A DNA stretch of 64,000 bases from Panulirus ornatus (GCF_036320965.1 NC_092226.1:14914891-14978890), one strand, 5' to 3'; counted from the stretch's first letter, positions 34,434-48,040 are shown. Translations and numbers: made by a program. Notes: a model not told the origin generated them from the letters alone.

Positions 34434-34559
34434 ATCTTGGGGAGTTGGAGTCGTCCCTAACCCGTCTCAGGAGCGTCACATTAGAAGATCCACGGAAGAC
34501 TCTAAACTGTCTTCAGAGCATATATTAGAATATCGTTTGGCGTTATGGATCAGCGAACA

Positions 34560-34760
34560 ATTCAGTGGGCACGGTGGCCGATCACATCCTGGTCTGTGCC
34601 CGGAATTAGAACACAGCTTCTCAAGTCTGGTCACCGCACCTGGAGAAGCACACAGAACCAACAGAGGTCCAGAGGCGGGCAACGAGGATGGGTACCGGAA
34701 TTAAGAGAGTTGAGGTAGAAGGCAAAGGGAGAAGAGACATTAAATCTCCACACCACGGAA
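34560..34760 (+). mobile_element. CR1/L2-like LINE tail fragment
   Basis: The + strand from about 34613 reads SQVWSPHLEKHTE, then VQRRATRMGT, a good match to the WSPHL..DI..LE.VQRRATKM region of CR1/L2-like proteins. A stop lies just before it, and similarity fades after about 34700. Confidence 0.72.
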
Positions 34761-34984
34761 GAGAGAAATGTCAGGGGTGTGTTGATCACGACCGAGAGGT
34801 ACTTTGAAGTCAGCCTAATGAATGTAGACAGTGCATGGTTCTTCAAAAGATGGATAGATACAATATGTAGAAGCCATCGAAAGAAATGAAAGAAGGAGCC
34901 AGGTAGAGAGGATGCAAAGAAGTACATTTATAGTGTATGGAATAAACGGAACGGGTTTAAAGTAACGGAGAATAGTATACAAAA

Positions 34985-35089
34985 ATGTAATAGAATGCTG
35001 TATGATGGTGAAGAATGTTCAAGAGATGGGGCCCAGCGAGAGTAAAAATTCTCTCCCCGATGTGTAAGAACTGGTTCTTACAAAGAGGT

Positions 35090-35090
<1 letters not shown>
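34985..35090. repeat. Dispersed repeat, related to 34085-34190
   Basis: Second copy of the block described at 34085-34190. It ends at the (CA)n tract. Confidence 0.5.
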
Positions 35091-35092
<2 letters not shown>

Positions 35093-35157
<65 letters not shown>

Positions 35158-35280
35158 ACACAGACAAACAGACATACACACACACAAACACACAGACAGA
35201 CACACAAACAGACAGACAGACACACACACACACACACACACACAGGCAGACGGATAGACAGACAGACAGACACCAATACA
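35093..35280. repeat. (CA)n with CAGA-rich tail
   Basis: Pure CA to about 35151, then mixed cacagacaaacagaca to 35275. Confidence 0.94.
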
Positions 35281-35808
35281 TTTACGATGTATATCAGATG
35301 CAGATTTCCCCCCCCCGCTCTCCTCCGCACACGGAGCAATCTTCCTCCGTTACCTCACTGGTGATGAACGAACAGCTCCCAAATCCTGGGGCTGCTGGCG
35401 GGCTGGCTGCTGCTGATTGGCAGAAATAATACCAATCTAGAACATCTTCCCTCATCCTCCCCCTCCTCCTCCCCCCCCTCCCCCCTCCCCCCGAGACAAT
35501 CATAGGCGACGGGATCAACGAGTCTTAAGTTGGGGTGGGAGGAGGAGGAGGAGGAGGATCCGAGAGGAGGAGGAGAGAGGGATGGTTGGTGGGTGGATGG
35601 GTGGGTTTTTGGGGGGGAGTTTGGAGCGTGAAGATGGGAAGGGCTCTCTAACACAACCCCCTCCTTCCTCCCCTCTTGGGTCGCAGACGGGAAGGGGCCG
35701 AGATGGGAGAGAGATACCTGAGTGATGGTAGAGAGATACCTGAGTGATGGTAGACAGATAATTCACCTGGAGTTTTTGGTACGGAGATCTGCCTTCTGTG
35801 TCTTTGGC

Positions 35809-35811
<3 letters not shown>
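35281..35811. other. Unique, G/C-skewed stretch
   Basis: C-rich runs at 35455-35495 and GGA repeats at 35537-35580. A 20-bp duplication of agagatacctgagtgatggt lies at about 35710-35750. No gene recognised. Confidence 0.5.

Positions 35812-35884
<73 letters not shown>
35812..35884. repeat. (GA)n microsatellite
   Basis: About 36 GA units. Confidence 0.95.
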
Positions 35885-35888
<4 letters not shown>

Positions 35889-36459
35889 TTCCTACACTCC
35901 GTCGTTGATTACAAGAGGAATGACGGCGGGAGGAGGAGGAGGGTACTGGGTCATCCCGTCTTTTTGATGTTCATGGTAATGCTGAGGTGTGTTTTCTTCT
36001 TGTGTACAGGAAAGGGGTAACTGTCTTCTTCCTCCTCCTACGATGGTGTAAATGTCAAGTGTCCACTTCGTCAATGAACTTGAAAATGTTGATATTTGAA
36101 CCATTTGAGTGGACACGAGGAGGAGGAGGAGGAGAGAGGAGAGGGTAACGTGGATGGGTTGTGAATCGTTACCCACCAACAAGGCTGTGTGGTGGTTGAC
36201 ACAGGCGCCCCTCCGCTGCTGCTAGGGGAATGGATGGTGGTTGTAGCCTGTGAAGCAATGATGGCCATACATACAGACTACGCCCTTGGTAAGGACACGT
36301 CTGCGTATCTCGGCGAAAAAAAACCATATGATTTCAAAAGCAAGTACGACACAAGGGTCTTTCTTTGTCACCCTCGAGTTCGCGAACTACAAGCTTGTTA
36401 GAAGGTCATCATTCACAGGTCGCTCTGATTACGCAAAGACGACGACTTTCATCCTGTAT

Positions 36460-36460
<1 letters not shown>

Positions 36461-36558
<98 letters not shown>
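36461..36558. repeat. (CA)n then (TA)n
   Basis: A CA run to 36486, then TA with ATAATA and GTATAT interruptions. The stretch 35885-36460 before it shows nothing I recognise. Confidence 0.94.
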
Positions 36559-37439
36559 GATTACTTCAGAGATATGCCTAAGGACAGAACCATCACTGAA
36601 GACTTTTCAGTGTTCCATTTCAGACTTGATCACAGACGGTAGACGGAGTGAAGCTGACCTTACATATATAATATACGTCTAAGTGAACATCATTAATCAT
36701 TACTCACATCATCACATCGCCCCGATCATTATAATCATCAATGAACACATTACTCTAAGCATCATCACTGAGACTACCAATGCCTTCATCATCCTTCCCA
36801 CCTACGAAGCGCTGGGCGATAATTCCAGGTCACATTGAAAAACTACTTGCCAGACCCGCAGCTCGCCTCTCTTAAGAGCCGTACACTTCCATCCTTCCTT
36901 GACGCTAACTTTCGCCATGAATCTGACGAGGTACTTCTTGGCCTTCGCCTGAAATCTGGGAGACGAGATGTGTACTAATGTATATATTTTTTCCCATTTT
37001 GTTAAATACGAGGGGGAGAAACGTTCCTCTTTTTATATGTAGGTATGGAGGATTTAGCGTCGGCTGTGAAGTAACGCAACTCCCTCTACGTCTTAACGTA
37101 ATATTTGCGTGGCAGTCCTCACGTTACACCCTCGCGTCGCGCAGAACCACGGCAGATGGTAAGTGTTACCCGGCCAACGGAAGGGATGGCTCGGTTCGAC
37201 ACCGGTGCCTTAATGGGGAGGAAGGTGGGGGAAGACAAGCCAAAACCAACCCCTCCCACCCTCCTGTTCTCAACCACCTGACAACCCCTGAACCCCGAGG
37301 TTGCTGGTGTGCGAAAACAACGGGGTATCGAGTGGGAGCGGCTCAAAACCACACACGAGGCTTACTTAAACGTGGGTGTAGATGTCCGTAGACCTTTGGT
37401 TGGTGACACGGATACGTAAATAGATGCACTGATAATTAG
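36559..37439. other. Unique stretch with one exon-like interval (37043-37156)
   Basis: A frame is open from 36978 to 37391. Within it an acceptor-like tatatgtag ends at 37042, and a strong donor-like cagatggtaagt follows 37156. The encoded residues match no family I know. Without partner exons this is only a hint. Confidence 0.2.
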
Positions 37440-37930
37440 ATTAAACAGATAGGCAGATATACATAGAGATAGACTGGCAGAAAACAGATAAACAGATAGA
37501 TAGATATCTACAGAGATAGACTGGCAGAAAACAGATAAACAGATAGACAGATATCCATAGAGATAGACTGGCAGAAAACAGATAAACAGATAGATAGATA
37601 GATATCCAGTGAGATAGACTGGCAGAAAACAGATAAACAGATAGACAGATATCCATTGAGATAGACTGGCAGAAAACAGATAAACAGATAGACAGATATC
37701 CATAGAGATAGACTGGCAGAAAACAGATAAACAGATAGATAGATAGATATCCAGTGAGATAGACTGGCAGAAAACAGATAAACAGATAGACAGATATCCA
37801 TAGAGATAGACTGGCAGAAAACAGATAAACAGATAGATAGATATCCACTGAGATAGACTGGTAGAAAACAGATAAACAGATAGATAGATATGCGACAGAT
37901 AGACTGGCAGAAAGAGAGATAAACAAACAC
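37440..37930. repeat. 47/51-bp minisatellite, about ten copies
   Basis: agactggcagaaaacagat recurs at 37471, 37518, 37565, 37616, 37663, 37710, 37761, 37808, 37855 and 37901. Steps are 47 or 51 bp, the difference being one extra GATA. The long minus-strand frames here (Leu-Ser-Ile-Cys repeats) are translations of the array. Confidence 0.95.
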
Positions 37931-38384
37931 AGACAGACAGACAGACGCCGACGTAAACACACGCCACGTCCACTGTGATAATAATACGAGAAACGCTTCC
38001 TGCCGGCGGACCTGCCATGAAAACACGCACTGGCTGGGAGGATGTGGGTTTCTCTGGTATCGTGACCCTCCCACACCCACCCCAAAAATAAAAACTGCCG
38101 TGAAATCCCAATACAAAATTGCTCCCATTTAAGGTCTCGCGGCTCGAGAATGACGTGGCTTGGGGGAGGGAATTAGCCCAATTTACGGAGGCTGGATGAA
38201 ATGTTCCCTCAGGACGCTGTCGCCCTCCCTCCCTCCCTCCCTCATGCCCCACCACCACCGCCACAGCTATCACCAACATCGCCACCGCTAATACTACCAC
38301 CATCACCACCACTACCACTACTACCACAACTACTACCTACAACTCCAATGCAAACTTCGCCCCCACTAAGTGGTTGAGAAGGCC
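37931..38384. other. Unique stretch ending in CCA/CTA trinucleotides
   Basis: An imperfect ccaccaccg / ctaccactact run lies at 38250-38340. No gene recognised. Confidence 0.5.
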
Positions 38385-38765
38385 TTATACGTACGGTATT
38401 CCAAAAGGTCTTATATAAGTAAGATTCTCCAGAAGGTCTTCAAGTCAAGATACTCCAGAAGGTCTTATGAGTGCGAAACTCCAGAGGCCTTATACGTATA
38501 AAACTCCAGAAGGTCTTATGAGTGCGATACTCCAGAGGCCTTATACGTATAATACTCCAGAAGGTCTTATGAGTGCGAAACTCCAGAGACCTTATACGTA
38601 TTGTACTCCAGAAGGTCTTATGACTGCGATACTCCTGGTGGTCTTAAGTAAGTACGATACTCCAAATGGTCAAATAAGTACGATACTCCAAAAGGTCTTA
38701 TATGAGTACGATACTCCAGCAGGTCTTCTAACCACGATACCCCAGATGGTCTTACAAGTACGATA
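38385..38765. repeat. Minisatellite of about 28-30 bp, about 13 copies, with a 60-bp higher order
   Basis: The basic unit is actccagaaggtcttat followed by gagtgcgat or acgtataat. In 38460-38620 the two variants alternate, giving a 60-bp super-unit. The frame over it (repeating TPEGLMSAKLQRPYTY) is a by-product. Confidence 0.92.
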
Positions 38766-39689
38766 ACCCGAGCACCAGTTGGGGGTCGACTTCTCCACCC
38801 AAGAAATTTGGGAAAAATAATAACATCAAGGAGACGTTGGGTCAGCAGCATTCAATTCTACTAACTCAGATTACATTGATGGTCCAGGGTTAAGATACCG
38901 TTGTCCCTGATGTACGACTAGGTGTTCAGGTATAGAGTGAAAGGCCCCTAGGTAATTCCGGGTTTTAGTGTTAGGGTCAGGTAGCCTCAACTAATCTCAA
39001 GGGCCGACTGCTGAGGGCTGTTAACCCCAATCAGCATTCAGGTAGCAGTCCCGGCAGCGCTCAGTCCTTAAACTTAACTCCCCAGCCTATCATCCAGGCG
39101 CTGCCGACAGTAAAGTGAAACGGAGGCGCTGGAACCAAGAACTGGAGGTATTATCTGGAATATGAGGGATCGACGCCAACTGGAAATCAAGACCAGAGGC
39201 TTGAAACTGGAACTCTAAAGGCCTAAGGCTATCATAACGAGCGCCTGCATCCATCGCAAGATCCAAGGGTTAAAGTCTATCGACGGCAACTGGGAATTCC
39301 AGGATTACTTCTGCATTCACGTTTCCAGGACTGTGAGGGGAGGGGGAAGAACTCTGCGTCTGGGTCCAGGTCTGGGAGTTGGGAATACTTAGGTGGGCTC
39401 CAACGCTTGTCACGGGAAATTAAACGACACTAAGTAGAGTTTGGGGGGCCTGGGTGTTGGGAGTGAGCGTGATGTAATGACTTTCCTAAACTCGCAAGCT
39501 GAAGACCAAGAAATGCAAGGCAACCTTACAACTCCTACATTCAAGGCGCTCGGCCAGCCAAAACCCAAAAACACCGAGGCATCGTAAAAGAAGGAGGGTG
39601 AAAGAGCGAAAATTAAAGGTATAAATATGTGCCGAGGGGAAAAAAGAAAATATCTGGCTATATCGATAAAAGGCGATTCCAGACCTGCG
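38766..39689. other. Unique stretch, nothing recognised
   Basis: No long frame and no recognisable motif. Confidence 0.5.
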
Positions 39690-39741
<52 letters not shown>

Positions 39742-39743
39742 AA

Positions 39744-39810
<67 letters not shown>

Positions 39811-39909
39811 CATCCTTATGTTTACACCATTCAAAGGACTTTGGTGGGACCCAAGAAAATATTGGTACGCCAACTTGACGCGCGCTCTGTCTGTCTGTCT
39901 GTCTTTGCC

Positions 39910-39963
<54 letters not shown>

Positions 39964-39991
39964 TCTACCATTCTAGCTACAGCTCTCGTGA

Positions 39992-40058
<67 letters not shown>

Positions 40059-40240
40059 GTGTGTGTGTGTGTCCCCTACTCCCTACGCTCGGACCCTACG
40101 CCACGAGTTCGGCTGTTGCTTCCTTATGTACACTGTTGCCTTGAGTAGGAGGAGGGCGAGGAGGAGAAGGAGGAGGAGGAGGAGGAGGAAAAGGAGGAGG
40201 AGGAGGAAGAGGAGGAGGAGGAGGAGGAGGAAGTAGAAAG
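39690..40240. repeat. (CA)n, (TCTG)n, (TC)n, (GT)n and (GGA)n cluster
   Basis: (CA)n spans about 39690-39808 and (TCTG)n 39887-39903. A C-run plus (TC)n follows at 39907-39959, (GT)n at 39993-40072 and GGA/GAA at 40147-40232. Confidence 0.95.
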
Positions 40241-40694
40241 AAAAAAAAAAACGCAAACCCTTGTTGAGGGATCTTGGTACTGTGTCTCCTCTGGTGAAAG
40301 CGACTCCCTTTCAGTACAAGTGCTCTGACAGACCGAACCCTCTTTGTGAGCGGGTAAGACCCAAAAAGCTGCCAATCCACAAACACGACTTTGTTTTTTT
40401 CTCTCTCTCTCTTGTATTTCTTTTCCACCCACCTCCCACCCTAGAGGCGAGGTTGACGCACCACAAGTCTCAAGCTGCTTTCTAAACTCTTTCCCCTCGC
40501 CAGCTCCAGGGAATAAGGGGAGGAACGAGGGAATGATTTAAAAAAAAAAAAGGAAGAATAAACGAGGGAAGGGGAGGCGAAGGAAGGGAGGAGCCGAACG
40601 AAGAAATCTTTAGGTGACTGCAAGGAGGTTGGTCAAGTGTGTAGAACTGAAGATCGTCCAAGATTCGCAGAACATGAAAGATGAACCTAGAAAC

Positions 40695-40925
40695 TGCAGA
40701 TATACGGATATAAAAGGATGTCTGTGTGGCATTAATCATTAGGTTATCGGAGTAAAAAGGTATCTGTGAGGCACTGATCATTAAAGTGACAGAGGAAAAG
40801 ATATCCGTGAGGCATTGATCAACAGATTATTGGAGGAAAAAGATATCAGCGGGCCAGTGATCATTAGAAGTTATCGGAGGGAAAAGATATCTGCGAAGCC
40901 CTGATCATTAGAATATCGAAGAGAA
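40695..40925. repeat. Divergent minisatellite of about 45-50 bp, five copies
   Basis: Each unit carries aaaagatatctgtgaggc, then ctgatcatta and tatcggagg, with substitutions. The stretch 40241-40694 before it holds nothing I recognise. Confidence 0.75.
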
Positions 40926-41139
40926 AGCGAGATGAAGTGGTGAAGTGAGCTTGTGCAGAAAACAGTGACGGACCCAGAAAGGCTAGAGAGAACACATCAT
41001 GTAAACATCTATATAAATCCGCTGTCATTTTGACGAGGAAGGTGAGGGATGTTGACGAACAGCAAGAGTCATCAGGTGGAAGTGCACAATCGTCTTATAA
41101 TATCCTGAGTGTAGGTTATGGGTGTGTGTGTGTGGGTGT

Positions 41140-41345
41140 GTTTGCGCAGTGTGGGTGTAAGTAGACAGCGCATCTTTTGTCAGTGGGTGGTGTCAGTGGG
41201 TGGTGCATCTTTTGTAAGCCGGGGGTTATCAGTGGATGGTGCTTCTTTTGTAAGTGGGGCGTCAATGGTATCTTTCGTCAGTGGTCGTGTCGGTTGAATG
41301 CACATTTTCTAGTCAGTGGGGCGTCAGTGATGCTGCGTTATTCTT
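41140..41345. repeat. Degenerate repeat built on gtcagtgggtggtgcatctttt
   Basis: About five imperfect units of irregular length. Confidence 0.55.
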
Positions 41346-41450
41346 TGGTTAGTAAGCAGACATTAATAAGTGGGTATGAACAAGTGGGCGTGAGTAAGTA
41401 AACATGAAGAGGTGAACAAGATGTCATGGCAAAACTGACAGATAGTTTAC

Positions 41451-41489
41451 GACACACACGCAAACACACACACACACGCACACAAACAC

Positions 41490-41559
<70 letters not shown>

Positions 41560-41562
41560 ACA
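41451..41562. repeat. (CA)n with CG and AA interruptions
   Basis: About 110 bp, directly against the LINE 3' fragment that follows. Confidence 0.94.
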
Positions 41563-41565
41563 ATT

Positions 41566-41730
41566 CTTTCTGCGTTTCCCGCGTTAGCGAGGTAGCGCTA
41601 AGAATAGGCGAGGAAATGGCCTAACTTGCTCACATCCATTTTCCAGCTATCATGTGTAATTCACCGAAACCACAGCTCCCCATCCACATCCAGGCCCCAC
41701 AGACCTTTCCGTGGTTTTCCCCAGTTACTC
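41566..41730 (-). mobile_element. LINE 3' UTR fragment H
   Basis: The minus-strand end motif cccgcgttagcgaggtagcgct is followed by taagaataggcgaggaaatggcc and then ctatcatgtgtaattcaccg through ccatccacatccaggcc. It combines the end seen in the SINE-like element (gctaagaa) with the second half of the long UTR of copies B and E. It ends near ttccgtggttttcccc. No coding part remains. Confidence 0.7.
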
Positions 41731-41929
41731 CAAATACGAGAGTACTGTTAGCATTTGGAAACCTTGGTGATATGTAGAATGCACGAGCGATATATGTAGG
41801 TAAACACCAAGATTGTATATAGGATCAGGAGGTTACAAGAAGGTGTAGGGACTGAAAAAGAAGACAAATGAAAGATGGGATAATAAGAGTATCGATAACT
41901 TCTGTGAGAATTACGAGTATGTTTTAGAT

Positions 41930-43490
<1,561 letters not shown>

Positions 43491-44250
43491 ATTAACAAGC
43501 TTCAAAAAGATGTAAAATCATCATTCTTCTGAAAGCCATCAATAATGTATAAAACTGGATGAAAATCCAACAACACGCAAACCTGAATGGTACTGAAAAC
43601 AAAGGGAGAACAAAGCGGAGAAGAGGATAAAACTAATGAAGAAAATGAAGGTAAATATACGAAATAAAAAGATAAAAGTCATTCGGATTTCAGGGGTTGA
43701 GAGGAAGAAACACAACAAAAGAGAAGGAGCAAAAGAGATTAGGGGTAAGAAGGAAACAATACAATAAGAGAACAAGGGAAGATAGGAGGAGGAGGAGGAG
43801 GAGAAGGAGGAGGAAGGGGAGGAGAAGGAGGAGGAAGGGGAGGATGAAGAAGAACAGGAGGAGGATAAGGAGGAGGAAGGGGAGGAGAAGGAGGAGGAAG
43901 GGGTGGAAGAAGAAGAAGGGGAGGAGGAGAAGGAGGAAGAAGAACAGAAGGAGGAGGAGGAGGAGAAGGAAAGATATGTCAAGGGGCGAGAGTGAGCGAG
44001 GTAAAGATTGAAAAAGGGAAGAGAGGGAAGGAGACGTCAGAGGTGAGGCTGGGAGAGAGAGTAAATCAGCCGAGACACGAGAGAAGGGGAATAAGTTTAT
44101 ACAAAGAAGTAATGAGGAGGAGCAGGAGGAGGAGGAGGAGGAGGAAGAGATAAATCGAGGGAGAAGCGAATGAGAGGAAGGGGAATGATGACTGATGTGT
44201 GGGCGGAAGACGATGAGGAAGGGGGGGAGGGGGAAGTGTGTGTACGGTGA

Positions 44251-44255
<5 letters not shown>
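43491..44255. repeat. GGA/GAA purine arrays
   Basis: Strongly purine-rich at 43786-43975 and 44110-44150, with imperfect aggaggaaggggaggagaag units. The first 290 bp hold nothing I recognise. Confidence 0.85.

Positions 44256-44256
<1 letters not shown>

Positions 44257-44334
<78 letters not shown>
44257..44334. repeat. (GA)n microsatellite
   Basis: About 39 GA units. Confidence 0.95.
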
Positions 44335-44338
<4 letters not shown>

Positions 44339-44439
44339 TCTGATGATGCAGACTCAACTCAAAAACCCGAATCATGCGTGTTGGTACCTTTTCATCTTTT
44401 TATATATATATTTTTTTTCTTCGAGGTAACGCCGCGTTT

Positions 44440-44610
44440 TGAATGACCTTCGCCAACGTTTCTGAACGACCTTTGACCTCCTTCTGAGCGACCTATGACC
44501 TCGTTCTCAACGAAGTTCGATCTCTGAACTAACCTTTTTTTTTTTTTTTATCTCGCCCACAATGACCTATGACCTCGCTAACAACGACCGGCACGACCTT
44601 CCTGACCTCG
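44440..44610. repeat. Degenerate repeat rich in TGACCT, including a perfect DR1
   Basis: Irregular units contain gacctatgacctcg or gacctttgacctcc. At 44563-44575 two TGACCT boxes are spaced by one base, which on the other strand is AGGTCA-N-AGGTCA, the classical DR1 nuclear-receptor element. Function is not implied. Confidence 0.6.
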
Positions 44611-44949
44611 TGTTGCAGGTGGAGGTCAGACTTGGACGGCAAGCGTGTCGCCAGGAGGGGGTGGAAACGGAGTGTTAACTTCCCACGTATGACCGGTAGC
44701 GTCCGACGGAAAACTACTCCATGCACCTATGGCCGTCCAGGGAGATAAAGATAACGCTATCTATACTCGCTATGTCTTGCCAGATTAAGTCAGGAGAAAG
44801 CGTAGATAACGGATAACTTATCTTGAAGAACCCTTCGCGAAATACATAAAGAAACACCATTATTTCACACTATCCTTCGCACTATTCAGACTGGTGTATT
44901 CTTATTTCCACCAACAATTCAAAATAAAAAATATACATAGACATTTACT

Positions 44950-45090
44950 TTCAGCTACGAACACATGGGGCCAACCCGGGGTCAGATCCACATGGGTTCG
45001 AGTCCTGGGCGTGGCAGTCGGCCTACACCCAACCCAGGTGTTCATCCTCCCCTTAGGGGCTGGTCGATAAATGGGTCACTGGCTTAGCAT
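44950..45090 (+). mobile_element. SINE-like fragment with a tRNA B-box-like motif (copy 1)
   Basis: gggttcgagtcctggg at 44994-45009 fits a pol III B box. Downstream ggcagtcggcctaca, ttcatcctcccctt and ggctggtcgataaatggg are shared with 48510-48640. No convincing A box or cloverleaf is visible. The fragment runs into a (GT)n tract. Confidence 0.5.
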
Positions 45091-45145
<55 letters not shown>

Positions 45146-45208
45146 GATTACACAGGAGTAAAGACATGGGTAAGTGACAGGGTAGTGAGTGTAATGACAC
45201 ACACACAG

Positions 45209-45273
<65 letters not shown>
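45091..45273. repeat. (GT)n at 45091-45145 and (CA)n at 45200-45273
   Basis: Complementary dinucleotide tracts about 55 bp apart. A transcript could fold into a long hairpin. Confidence 0.95.
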
Positions 45274-45277
<4 letters not shown>

Positions 45278-45584
45278 CAAAAATAGAAAAAAAATTACTC
45301 ACAGACAAATACAATAAATTCAATAAAAAAAAATCGTATAACAGGCAGACCAGATTTTCGGTGCGCCAGTTTGGTACGAAATAATTGAATCTGGCGCTAC
45401 AAACAAGGTTCCAGCAGGCACTGGGAGCATCTCCTCTGGCACCAGCAACCCACACTCCATGATCACATCTCTGGACGAAAAACCCGAGTCTCACGTACCT
45501 TTATCCGCTGGCAGCATAAGGTCTACATCTGGCCAGGATCTTACGAGAGGAAACGTGTCCACTCCAAGGAGGAGGTGATTTGGG

Positions 45585-45586
<2 letters not shown>

Positions 45587-45642
<56 letters not shown>
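45587..45642. repeat. (GT)n microsatellite
   Basis: About 28 GT units. The stretch 45274-45586 before it shows nothing I recognise. Confidence 0.95.
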
Positions 45643-45645
<3 letters not shown>

Positions 45646-45664
45646 CCGCTGGTGAAATACGTCT

Positions 45665-45985
45665 GTCTGCATCACCACGTTGATGATCTAACAAGTTTCC
45701 GATTCGCTTTTCCGTTATCACGAACGGTGCGTGCATCACGAAAGTTGATGATCTAACAAGTTTCCGATTCGCTTTTCCGTTATCACGAACGGTGCGTGCA
45801 TCACGAAGTTGCTAATCTACCAAGTTTCCGATTCGCTTTTCCGTTATCATGAACGGTGCATCACGAAGTTGCTAATCTACCAAGTTTCCGATTCGCTTTT
45901 CCGTTATCACGAACAGTGGGTGCATAACGAAAGTTGATAATCTACCAAGTTTCCGAATCGCTTCTGTAATCACGGACGATTTCGT
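45665..45985. repeat. Minisatellite of about 60-65 bp, five copies
   Basis: aagtttccgattcgctttt then ccgttatcacgaacggtg recurs with unit starts near 45680, 45745, 45809, 45869 and 45934. ccgttatcacgaacgg contains the near-inverted repeat ccgtt/aacgg. Confidence 0.93.
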
Positions 45986-46414
45986 TAGGAGACCCGGTGG
46001 CCTCTCGCTGTTCCAGTCATTCCTTCGTGTTCCTTCTGCGTCATCAGTCATCGTAAGGCAGTGTGGAGGTGGTAATACCACAGGCGCCACCTCCCTCATC
46101 GTCCGTGAACGCTTTTCTAGAGACGTCCTCCCCCGGGGTCTTCTTCAGCGCTCCAGCCACCGTCTGGGCCTTACTTAAATGCTTCGGTTGAGGATATCCC
46201 TGGTTCACCCCTCGCTGATCACCGGTGTCAGCAGGTATAGGCATCGATGTGAGTAGATGGAGGGGAGGGAGGGAGTGAGGGAGGGAGGGAAGAGTGAGGG
46301 GGTGGCGAGAGAAGGGTCGACCTGTCATGACCAAGCGTTGCCAGCAGATTGTACGGGTACGACATCCCGGCGGAGACACTCAAGAGGGCCTTGCGCTCCG
46401 CTCCCTCCTCCCCC

Positions 46415-46449
<35 letters not shown>

Positions 46450-46874
46450 CACACGTGGAGCTCCAGTCACATCGTCGTCGGCGATGTGAGGACGCGAGAG
46501 CCTCACGTGATCATTCTTTTCGATCTCGCGAAGCAGCGGCGCTGGGAACCCTCAGGGCTTGTCGCTCCCGTTCTTCCTCCGTCGATGGGAAGGTTAAGTG
46601 TCGCGAGTTGACATCAAATACAACGGGCGTTTCAAAACAGCAGCAGCTTCTGTTAGAGTTTGTGCAAGTGTCGTGGGCTGTTATCATCCTCTGCTGGGTG
46701 AGTGAGTGAGGGGTGGGAGAGAGAAACCTTTCATTGGGATGATGTCTAGTGAGGGTCTGTTAGTCGTTATGACCTGTTCCTCCCTGAACAAAGAGGTGTT
46801 CATCATCATCCTCAAGGTCGGGTGGGCGCGTTCAATCGTTCCTGCAGGTTCCTGGTCGTGCTGTGTCTACCGGG
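45986..46874. other. Unique stretch, weak coding hints only
   Basis: A short GGGA repeat (46258-46300) and (GT)n (46420-46445) are present. The frame 46294-46611 has no recognisable domain, although a donor-like ctgggtgagtgag lies at 46695-46710. Confidence 0.4.
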
Positions 46875-46906
<32 letters not shown>

Positions 46907-47036
46907 AAGAAGAAGAAGAAGAAGAAGAAAGGCCCGTCATCATCATCATCATCATCACCACCAACACCATCACCATCTTCATCTTCATCATCATCACCAC
47001 CATCACCATCATCACCCACACCACCATCACCCTGGT
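46875..47036. repeat. (AAG)n followed by (CAT)n/(CAC)n
   Basis: (AAG)n covers about 46878-46930, then cat/cac triplets 46937-47032. The poly-Lys, poly-His and poly-Ser frames are artefacts of it. Confidence 0.94.
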
Positions 47037-47231
47037 AGACAGCGAAAAAAGGTCTAAAAAGTCTGCCGGCACACACTCTAGCTGTAGCCTCCACCCAGGT
47101 CTGTCTGTCTGTCTGCCTTGTTACACTGACAGCCTGGGTTGTTGCCTGACATGGCCGTGTTGTCCCGGGATTATCCGAGGCAGTAGGGGGGGGGGGGTAT
47201 ATACACTGCTTAATCCCTTTGTGATATCGGT

Positions 47232-47232
<1 letters not shown>

Positions 47233-47310
<78 letters not shown>
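47233..47310. repeat. (GA)n microsatellite
   Basis: About 38 GA units. Confidence 0.95.
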
Positions 47311-47399
47311 CTCCTCAGTGGAGGAGGGAGGGTGTGTTTGAGACGTGAGGTAGGAGGTGGACGTGGCTGGCCCTGAGGAGGGTGGGAACGAAGGGCATG

Positions 47400-47560
47400 G
47401 GAGGCGGGAGAGGAGTAATGGGTGTCGGGAACAGGTAAGTGATGTTGGGAGACGAGTAATGGGAGTCAGAAATGGGTAAGAGATATTGGGAGAGGAGTAA
47501 TGGGTGTTGGGAATAAGTAAGGGGCAACTAGGAAGAGTAGGAGCGTTGGGGAGGGGAAAT
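47400..47560. repeat. Tandem repeat of about 50-55 bp, three copies
   Basis: gaggagtaatgggtgt..ggaa..ggtaag units. Imperfect. Confidence 0.7.
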
Positions 47561-47574
47561 GGGAGAGGGGGTCT

Positions 47575-47815
47575 TGGCACCTCAGCAAATCCTGACACCC
47601 AACACGTCCTGGCACCCAGCAGAAGACCCTAGCACCCAAAAGGTGCTTGATCCACGACACAGAACCCAGTAAATCCCGGCGCCCAACAGGTTTTGGCATC
47701 CAGGAGCCCCTGACACCCGATAGATAGTGGCACCCAGCCAGCACGTCCTGGCACCCAGCGGGTCATGGCACCCACCAGCCTATGGCACCCAGCAGATCCT
47801 GACACTCGGGTAACG
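47575..47815. repeat. Degenerate repeat of about 20-30 bp built on cctggcacccagca
   Basis: At least eight units with cctgacaccc, cctggcaccc or catggcaccc. Confidence 0.8.
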
Positions 47816-48035
47816 TCAACCCATGAGGTGCCCCTCCTCTCCTACACACTGATCATGAATTCGAATGTGTTCCACACACTGCGCAGGATGGTGGTGGTAT
47901 CAACTCTCCTCTACTCTCTCTCTCTCTCTTCCTTTTATGTTTCTCCCTCCTCTCCTCCTTCCCCCGTCCTCCGCGAACTGCCAAAAACTATTCCGCTGTT
48001 GTTGTCAAGAGTTATACATGCAAGGGGACCTAAAC

Positions 48036-48040
<5 letters not shown>

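Noticed and set aside
37362..38327. Long overlapping minus-strand frames with Leu-Ser-Ile-Cys repeats
   Set aside because: They follow the 47/51-bp minisatellite in three frames at once. The unit simply lacks stops.
44994..45009. tRNA gene suggested by a B-box-like motif
   Set aside because: No A box, anticodon arm or acceptor stem can be paired around it. A second diverged copy with the same flanks points to a SINE.
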